A DNA stretch of 42,995 bases from the NCBI RefSeq assembly GCF_025961575.1, contig NZ_JAOQNX010000039.1:1-42995 (forward strand), in the 5' to 3' direction. The position numbers and the translations under genes were made by a program. Source of the DNA: Rhodoblastus acidophilus (lineage in GTDB: Bacteria; Pseudomonadota; Alphaproteobacteria; Rhizobiales; Beijerinckiaceae). Under the pieces are notes generated by a model, which was given only the letters and a program-made list of their open reading frames with translations, did not search any database and was not told where the DNA came from. Position 1 is the first letter of the stretch. Each line of letters opens with the position of its first letter. This document shows, one piece after another, positions 35,345 through 42,995 of this stretch.

Positions 35345-35617
35345 TCACTCCGCCGGCATGGACAGAAACGCCCGCTCCGCTTCGGGCGCCCGCCGCAGCC
35401 GCGCGATCGTGCTTTCGCATCGCGCCCGGATCGCAGCCGGCGCCACGAAGTCCAAAAACTGCGCGCTGAGCGCGGCGAAGGCGAGATCGACCAGCAGCGC
35501 GTCGCCGGCGCTGTCCAGGTAACGAAATGGCGTGATCGCCTCGGCGATCAGGGCGTCGATTCTGTGTCGTTCACGGGCGATGTCGCACATATTGGCCTCG
35601 TCGGGTTGAAAGCTCAT
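35345..35617 (-). CDS. Hypothetical 90-residue protein coupled to irr copy 2
   Basis: This 90-residue, mostly helical soluble protein has MCDIARERHRIDALIAEAIT, LLVDLAFAALSAQFLDF and a final RAPEAERAFLSMPAE. It has no cysteine motif beyond two scattered Cys (MCDIA, RARCES). The family is not recognised. Its ATG overlaps the irr stop as ATGA, so it is translated with irr and may act with it, for example in iron or heme sensing, but nothing in the sequence proves that. Confidence 0.7.
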   Translation of the reverse strand: MSFQPDEANMCDIARERHRIDALIAEAITPFRYLDSAGDALLVDLAFAALSAQFLDFVAPAAIRARCESTIARLRRAPEAERAFLSMPAE

Positions 35618-36087
35618 TGGAGGGCGTCGTCGTCGCAGAGGCGAACGATCACGTCGACGCCGACGACGCGGTAGCCGGGCGGCGGCGCGATCTTGAGATT
35701 CTTGGTCAAATCCTCGGGAATGTCGGAGAGCCGCTGCCGGTTTTCATCGAAATAATGGCTGTGGGAGCCGACATTGGTGTCGTACCAGACCTTGGAGCCG
35801 AACACCGCGATCTCCCGGATCAGTCCGGCGGCGACGAACTGCCGCAATGTGTTGTAGACCGTGGCGAGCGACAGCGGCATTTCGAGCGCCTGCGCCTCGC
35901 GGTAAAGCTGCTCCGCGGTGACATGGCGGTCGCCGGCGACGAACAGCAGCCCGGCGAGGCTGACGCGCTGCCGGCTGGGACGCAGGCGCGCCGCCTGCAG
36001 GCGCTGCCGGATCATCCGCGCCAGCGGGCCGCCACGCCAGTCATAGGCGATGCGCGCCCGGGATTTCTCGCCGCCGAAGGTCTCCAT
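35614..36087 (-). CDS. irr: Irr-type Fur family regulator, copy 2
   Basis: This 157-residue protein has a winged helix with LRPSRQRVSLAGLLFVAGDR, HVTAEQLYREAQALEMPLSL and ATVYNTLRQFVAAGLI. The sensing part has KVWYDTNVGSHSHYFDENRQ and VVGVDVIVRLCDDD. It is a close paralogue of the protein at 23857-24324. Again the triple His of classic Irr is broken (HSH) and no GCPWHD motif is present. A near-perfect Irr box lies 79 bases upstream. Its position beside the fez-like cluster suggests it controls iron storage. Confidence 0.88.
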   Translation of the reverse strand: METFGGEKSRARIAYDWRGGPLARMIRQRLQAARLRPSRQRVSLAGLLFVAGDRHVTAEQLYREAQALEMPLSLATVYNTLRQFVAAGLIREIAVFGSKVWYDTNVGSHSHYFDENRQRLSDIPEDLTKNLKIAPPPGYRVVGVDVIVRLCDDDALQ

Positions 36088-36165
36088 GGTCTCATCCGCG
36101 AAAGCATTGTCCTGATGCGGAAAAGCTAGCAGCGGGAGTCCAGGCGCCGAAACGAAATGCGGCGA

Positions 36166-36182
36166 TTTTGAATTATTCTAAA
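36166..36182. promoter_or_regulatory. Strong Irr box (ICE) upstream of irr copy 2
   Basis: TTTTGAATTATTCTAAA matches 13 of 14 fixed positions of TTTAGAA-N3-TTCTAAA. It lies 79 bases before the irr start and 14 bases from the hlyD stop, so the divergently oriented neighbour cannot be its target. This is the best Irr site in the window. Confidence 0.8.
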
Positions 36183-36196
36183 TAGGGGCGACGCGC

Positions 36197-37677
36197 CTAT
36201 CGCTCGCGCATCGCCTCCGAAGCCGTCTCCACCAGCGGCGAAAAGATATATTCCAGGATGCGCCGGCGTCCCGTGGCGATTTCGACGCTCACCGCCATGC
36301 CGGGGGTCAGCGGCGTGGACACGCCGTCGACATCCATCGCCGCGCGCCCCGGCGCGAGCGTGGCCGGAAACACCAGATTCTGGGTGCGTTGCCCGCCGCC
36401 AAAGGTCTTTTCCTTGTTCAGCCGGGCCGCGTCGCCCTCGCGTTGCTGCGCCTCGGGCTCCGGAATGGCGTCGCTGGACACATGGGTCACTTTCGCCGGC
36501 AGCGTGCCGAATCGTGTGAACGGGAACGCCTCGACCTTGACCACCGCGCTCTGGCCCGGCTTGACGAAGCCGACATCGCGGTTGAGCAGGTAGCATTCGA
36601 TTTCGAGCGCGGCGTCTTCGGGCACGATGCGCATCAATTCGTCGCCGCCGCCGACCACCTGGCCGATCGTGTTCACGGTCAGGCCATAGACGATGCCGTT
36701 GATCGGCGCGGTCAGGGTCATGCGCTGCGATTTCAGCCGCGCCTTCGCCAGTTTCTCCCGCCAGTCGTCGGCCTGCCGCTGCGCCTCCGACATTTTCTGC
36801 GCATTGTCGGCGATGAAGCTGGTGACGGCCTTGTCGCGGTCGAGATGAAGGACGGCGATGGCCGCGGCCGCGGAATCGCGTTGGCCCTTCTGCATGGCGA
36901 GCTGGGTCTTGTGATAATCCAGGCTCTCCTGCGCGTCGATCAGATTGGCCTTGGCGCCGGACCCGGACTTCACCAGGGATGAGCGCATGTCGACGCGCTG
37001 CTGCAAGGTCGCGATCAATTCGGTTTGCGCCGCCACCGTGCCATCGGCGCGGTCGCGTTCGATCTCCTTTTGCCGAATCTGGGCGCTGTATCCCTCAACG
37101 GCGACCTGCAACTGGCGGAGGTCGCTGGCGAGCACCCGGGTTTCGCGGTCGCGAATTTGTTGCGGCAAATCGGCGTCGAACGGGATCGCCGGCGCCGGCG
37201 TGAATTCGCGCTTTTCCGCTGATTCCACGGAAATGCGGCGGCGCAGCGCCTCCGCCCGGTAGGCGTCATAGGCGCCGCGCGCGTCGGCTTCCTCGGCGCG
37301 CGCCTCGCCGGGGTCGAACTCCACCAGCACGTCGCCGGCGACCACATGGCGGCCGTTTTCGACGCGAATGCCGACGACCCGTCCTGGCTCCAGCGGCTGA
37401 ATCACCTTTACGCGGCCCGCCGGCTGAATCTTGCCCTGGGCCACGGCGATGATGTCGAGCCGGCCGAACCAGCTCCAGGCCAGCGCCACCAGGACCAGCG
37501 CCGCGATGATCAGGATCAGCGCCATGCGCACCGGCGAGGGCGGGGATTCCAGGATTTCCAGATCGGCGGGCAGAAATTCCCGATCGGAGAGCGGCGCGCG
37601 ATCGGAGCGTTTCGCCCGGCCGAAAAGATTTGGCGCAGCGGCCCGCAGCTTTTCCAAGGCGGCGTTCATGGCGGCGT

Positions 37678-37681
<4 letters not shown>
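36197..37681 (-). CDS. Type I secretion membrane fusion protein (HlyD family)
   Basis: This 494-residue protein has a cytoplasmic N terminus of about 50 residues and one membrane helix (MALILIIAALVLVALAWSWF). A barrel/lipoyl half follows (GRVKVIQPLEPGRVVGIRVE, HVVAGDVLVEFD), then long coiled coils at about 130-320 and a second half-motif (LTAPINGIVYGLTVNTIGQV). The C-terminal PGMAVSVEIATGRRRILEYI is the HlyD signature. It bridges the ABC transporter to an outer-membrane TolC-type channel. ATGA overlap with the transporter gene. A TolC gene and a recognisable RTX substrate are absent from the window. Confidence 0.93.
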
Positions 37682-39885
<2,204 letters not shown>

Positions 39886-39957
39886 CGCCAGCCCGCAGTT
39901 GAGCCTGGTGCTCGCCAAGTGTTTACCGCCGCATTAGCAATGGAGCGCATTCGGTTG

Positions 39958-42348
39958 TCAACCAAGCGGCGCGGCTTCCGCTGCGCCCCCGCAAGAGGCG
40001 GGCGGAGACGGGAGCGATTTTTCCAGCACCGCCATGATCCTGTCGGCAAGCCCGGCGGAGTCGATGGGCTTGCGCACCAGCCCCACATTTTGTCCATCAG
40101 CTTCCGCAAGGAATGCCGTCGCGGCCTCGATGGCGTTGCCGGTGATCAGCAGCGCCGGCAGGCGCGGCCGGGCGGCTTGCGCGGCCTGGATCAGCTCGAC
40201 GCCGTTCGTTCCCGGCATAGTCAGGTCCGTGACCAGGACGTCGATCGGGAGAGCGTCGCCAAGACGTTGGAGCGCTTCCGCGCCATTCGCCGCCTCGACG
40301 ACCCGAAAACCATGGTCGGCGAGCTCGGCCGCCAGCACGTGACGCAGCGCGTCTTCGTCATCGACCAGCAGGATCGTGGGTCGCGCCGCGCCGTCGGGCA
40401 GGGGAGGGCGCCGGTTCGCGCCGCGCGCGCCGCCGCTTTCGGACGCAACCGGAATCCAAAGCGAGACGATCGTGCCGCGCCCGGGCGCGCTGTCCACCGC
40501 CAGAGCGCCGCCGGATTGTTCGGCAAAACTGCGCGCCATGGGCAGGCCCAGGCCCGTGCCGGCCCCCGGCCCCTTGGTGGTGAAGAACGGCTCCAGCGCC
40601 CGCGCCGCAGTCGCTTCGTCCATCCCCGTCCCGGTGTCGGCGACGGAGAAGCGGATGAAGGGGGCGTCGCCAGGGCGGCCGTGCGGAGTGTCGAGCTTGG
40701 CGCTGATTTCGATGGCCCCGCCGCCGGGCGTCGCGTCGCGCGCGTTGATGACGAGATTGACCAGCGCCGCCTCGAGCTGGCCCTTGTCGACCAGCGCGCG
40801 GGGCAGATCGTCCGCGACGTCCAGGCGCAGAGCGTAATTCGGGCCAATGGTCGCCGCCAGCATTTCGCAGAGGCCGGCGAGCGTGGCCGCGACATCGACC
40901 GCCTCCGGACGCAATTCGCCCTGGCGCGCGAAGGATAACAGCCTGCGCGTGATCGATTCGCCGCGGTGGGCGGCCTCGGTGAGCAGACGCGCCACTTTGG
41001 CGATCCCCGGATCGTCCGACCGCCGCGCCACCTGGCCGGCGCCGGCCACCATGGTTTGCAGAATGTTGTTGAAATCATGCGCGACGCCGCCGGCGAGCTG
41101 GCCGAGCGCCGCCAGCTTTTCGGATTGCGCCAGTTTGGCCTGCGCCAGTTCGCGCGCCTGCACCTCGGTCTGCACGCGCGTTTCGAGCTCGGCGTTGATC
41201 CGCCGCAGGGCTTCCCGGGAGCGCGCCTCGCTCTCCCGCCGCTGGGCCTCGGCGAGCCGCCGCTCCGCCGCCACCTGGCGCAAGGAGTCCCAGACTTCCC
41301 GGATCTCCGGCGATTTCGGATCGATTTCGACCATTTCGCCGCGCAACAGCGCCTGGGCGCCCAGGTGCAGAGTCTTGATGGGCTGGGTGATCCGCCGGGC
41401 GATCAGCGCCGCGAGAATAATGCTCAGCGCCGACACCAGGGCGCCCGCCGCCACCGCCCAGGCCATGGCGCCAAGGGCCGTCGCGCGCAATTCTTCCGTG
41501 CTGATGGCGATGCCGACGGTCCAGCCGCTCAAGCCTGAAACCGCGTTGGCCTGGACGATGGCTTGGCGCTCCAGCGACAGGATTTCGAACGCGCCCTCCT
41601 TGCCGCGGCTCGCCCTGAACCCGTCGGACGCCAGCCCGCCGAAATAGCGGTCGTTGCCGGGGACTCGGGCGATGAAGCGGCCGTCCTGGTCGATAATGCC
41701 GGCAAACCAGTTCGCTGGCATGGACTGGGCGTTCAGCAGCCGAACGAATCCCCGCGGTTTGACCACCACGCCCAGGGCGCGCACGACCTCCCCATCGGCG
41801 ACCACGGGCAATTCGACGCTGAACACCCAATCGTTCGCGATCCGCCCTTTTCGCAGCGGCGACACCACGGGCGTCCGCTTGCCCGCGGCAAGCCGCTGCG
41901 CGGCGAGTTCCGACGGCGTCCTCGGCGGCAGCGCCTCTCCGCGCGGCGCGGCCAGATTCAGCAGGAGCTTTCCGTCGAGGTCGCCGACGACGACATAGGC
42001 GTCGCTGGATTCGGCGAAAATCGCGCGCGCTTCCGCCTCAAAAGCCGCGAGATCGCCGTCGACCAGGGCCGGCGACCGCGACAGCGCCTCCGCGAGACGC
42101 ATGTATTTGTCCAATTCTGCGTCCACGCCCTGGGCGACGGCGCGGGCGGTATATTGCAGGCTGTTGCGCGCGGCGTCCTGCTGAGCCGACGACACATGCC
42201 AGATGACGACGGCGACCAGAATGTTCAGGGGAACGGCGAGGGTGAGCACGAGCGCGGCGAGACGACGCTCGATCGTCCAACCGTCGAACGCTGCGACCGT
42301 GGGCCTGCTTTCAATGCGATTCAGCAGGGCTCCAAGCCATCGCAGCAT
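39958..42348 (-). CDS. Hybrid sensor histidine kinase with receiver domain
   Basis: This protein is about 796 residues long. The first membrane helix is ALVLTLAVPLNILVAVVIWH. A periplasmic dCache-type sensor region follows (ELDKYMRLAEALSRSPALVD; VVVGDLDGKLLLNLA; GLSGWTVGIAIS), then a second helix (WAVAAGALVSALSIILAALI) and a HAMP-like segment. A coiled coil leads to the H box GQLAGGVAHDFNNILQ, then HATPase_c (LVNLVINARDATPGG; VADTGTGMD; GTGLGLPMARS). A C-terminal receiver has VLVTDLTMPGTNG with the phospho-Asp. ATG 42348 is preferred over a TTG at 42438. It may control the secretion genes downstream. Confidence 0.9.
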   Translation of the reverse strand: MLRWLGALLNRIESRPTVAAFDGWTIERRLAALVLTLAVPLNILVAVVIWHVSSAQQDAARNSLQYTARAVAQGVDAELDKYMRLAEALSRSPALVDGDLAAFEAEARAIFAESSDAYVVVGDLDGKLLLNLAAPRGEALPPRTPSELAAQRLAAGKRTPVVSPLRKGRIANDWVFSVELPVVADGEVVRALGVVVKPRGFVRLLNAQSMPANWFAGIIDQDGRFIARVPGNDRYFGGLASDGFRASRGKEGAFEILSLERQAIVQANAVSGLSGWTVGIAISTEELRATALGAMAWAVAAGALVSALSIILAALIARRITQPIKTLHLGAQALLRGEMVEIDPKSPEIREVWDSLRQVAAERRLAEAQRRESEARSREALRRINAELETRVQTEVQARELAQAKLAQSEKLAALGQLAGGVAHDFNNILQTMVAGAGQVARRSDDPGIAKVARLLTEAAHRGESITRRLLSFARQGELRPEAVDVAATLAGLCEMLAATIGPNYALRLDVADDLPRALVDKGQLEAALVNLVINARDATPGGGAIEISAKLDTPHGRPGDAPFIRFSVADTGTGMDEATAARALEPFFTTKGPGAGTGLGLPMARSFAEQSGGALAVDSAPGRGTIVSLWIPVASESGGARGANRRPPLPDGAARPTILLVDDEDALRHVLAAELADHGFRVVEAANGAEALQRLGDALPIDVLVTDLTMPGTNGVELIQAAQAARPRLPALLITGNAIEAATAFLAEADGQNVGLVRKPIDSAGLADRIMAVLEKSLPSPPASCGGAAEAAPLG

Positions 42349-42542
42349 GGGCGTCCGAGCGCCTGTCTGGCCGTGTGGGACCGTGTCCTCCCGGTTTTCC
42401 TGTTCGCGCGGGGATCGGTGAAATCCCGGCTTCCTCAAGTTCTAGAGGACCGGTCCCTTGGGGCAATGCGGGAAACCTGATCGGCGATTCCACGGGACCG
42501 ACCGCTGCAGCCAAGAGGAGATCTCGCCCCGATTTCGATCCC

Positions 42543-42652
42543 CGACGAAACCATCGCCAACGGCGGCGGTTTCGTCGATGTCCCGTCCCATCCGGGGCGG
42601 GACCGCCACATCCTCCTCCCCGACTGGGCCGCTCTGAAGAGCGGCCCTCTTT
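42543..42652 (+). ncRNA. Candidate trans-acting small RNA with anti-Shine-Dalgarno stretch
   Basis: Three strong stems lie in a row. First, CGACGAAACC (42543-42552) pairs with GGTTTCGTCG (42568-42577), with an inner CGCC/GGCG stem. Second, GTCCCGTCCC (42580-42589) pairs with GGGGCGGGAC (42594-42603) around ATCC, with one G-U pair. Third, GGGCCGCTC/GAGCGGCCC around TGAA (42626-42647) is followed by TCTTT as terminator. Between stems two and three the single-stranded CCTCCTCCCC (42612-42621) could pair with ribosome-binding sites, as in the alpha-proteobacterial sRNA families that carry CCUCCUCCC. The 5' end and promoter are not defined. Confidence 0.5.
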
Positions 42653-42792
42653 CGGCGCGCAGAAAGCCAAATTGAAAGGACGTCCTCGCAGCCTAGCGAA
42701 GGGCAGGGGGCGTGAAGCCGCCGCAACCATCTGTTTTCCGGATGGCTTCGATGCGCTTTGCGCGAAAAATGCAACTTTTTTGAAAAAGGCGC

Positions 42793-42821
42793 TTGACGGT
42801 TCGAGCGGGGAGGTCCTATAA
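42793..42821 (+). promoter_or_regulatory. Strong promoter of an rRNA operon
   Basis: TTGACG (42793-42798), a 17-base spacer and CTATAA (42816-42821) make a near-consensus alphaproteobacterial promoter. An A/T tract (CTTTTTTGAAAAA) lies just upstream, as expected of an UP-element. The long transcribed leader without any gene, ending in CTGTTTGACAATCG, indicates that the 16S rRNA gene follows outside the window. Confidence 0.75.
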
Positions 42822-42995
42822 GCCAGCCATCGACGGCGTCGCTGCCGGTCACTGGCGGCGGACGCTGACGCGTCTTCAACTGAACCTTCGTGGGTTTGGT
42901 CGGCTAGGTCGCCGGGGATGACGTGTCGCTGAAGGATCGGGTTGACACCTTAGGGTGTGAGGCTTAAATTCTTTGGCCCTGCTGTTTGACAATCG

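Larger units (their letters stand above)
42349..42995. other. Non-coding region between the kinase and the rRNA operon
   Basis: No open reading frame here looks coding. The stretch holds the upstream region of the kinase gene, a three-hairpin small-RNA candidate (42543-42652), the rRNA promoter (42793-42821), and the rRNA leader running off the window end. The leader shows a second TTGACA-like hexamer near 42941 and a CTGTTTGACAATCG stretch at the very end, like leaders preceding alphaproteobacterial 16S genes. Confidence 0.6.

Noticed and set aside
42530-42672. A 47-codon protein-like reading frame over the small-RNA candidate
   Set aside because: It has no start other than ATT, it runs through the terminator hairpin, and the base pairing explains the sequence better.

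Overview
The window is 43 kb of GC-rich, densely coded chromosomal DNA from an alphaproteobacterium, most likely Hyphomicrobiales (Rhizobiales). The evidence is two Irr-type Fur-family regulators with Irr-box (ICE-like) palindromes, the order eno-ftsB-pdhA-pdhB-DUF5076-lipA-coq10, ModE, Flp pilins, and the GC-rich palindromic repeats common in this order. A Beijerinckiaceae/Methylocystaceae-like host is possible, but the sequence alone does not settle it. The window ends at an rRNA-operon promoter and leader, before the 16S gene. I found no tRNA, complete insertion sequence, prophage or CRISPR array.

Layout. 0-4.3 kb: a nested palindromic repeat, then map-radC-alpha/beta hydrolase (minus), then an FkbM-type methyltransferase and a CinA-like protein (plus). 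4.3-4.9 kb: a brnT/brnA toxin-antitoxin module with its own promoter and operator-like palindrome. 4.9-6.8 kb: glnB-glnA (minus) with a terminator. 7-9.5 kb: sseA, a 500-base gap with a possible SOS box, a frameshifted secreted-protein gene, and queF. 9.6-15.9 kb: eno, ftsB, pdhA, pdhB, DUF5076, lipA and coq10 (plus), with no pdhC. 15.9-18.3 kb: an atypical gap with a terminator-bearing minus-strand unit, a secreted phosphoesterase, and two Flp pilins. 18.5-23.8 kb: modE, a sugar-phosphate transferase, a sensorless histidine kinase and a CPA2 antiporter. 23.8-25.4 kb: irr copy 1 and a Hint-domain protein.

25.5-31.2 kb: a TPP riboswitch leads thiO-thiS-thiG-thiE. A copper P-type ATPase gene follows by an ATGA overlap, then a CopZ-like chaperone. 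31.3-36.2 kb (minus): the most notable locus. A P1B-type ATPase has an N-terminal LPGRVRLRYRR motif and SCALK in place of CPC. Five small genes precede it, two of them encoding the same PGRIRL motif. This matches the ferrosome (fez) iron-storage organelle clusters as I recall them. Upstream lie a second irr, a small coupled gene, Irr-box-like sites, and five phased 11-base repeats. 36.2-42.4 kb: a type I secretion adaptor and ABC transporter behind a hybrid histidine kinase (minus). 42.5-43.0 kb: a candidate small RNA with three hairpins and an anti-Shine-Dalgarno stretch, then the rRNA promoter.

How it fits together. Irr boxes occur before both irr genes, and a weaker match precedes the fez-like genes. 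This suggests one iron circuit, with Irr proteins controlling themselves and an iron-storage compartment. The copper ATPase and chaperone sit beside it, so the 28-36 kb stretch is a metal-handling island attached to thiamine synthesis.
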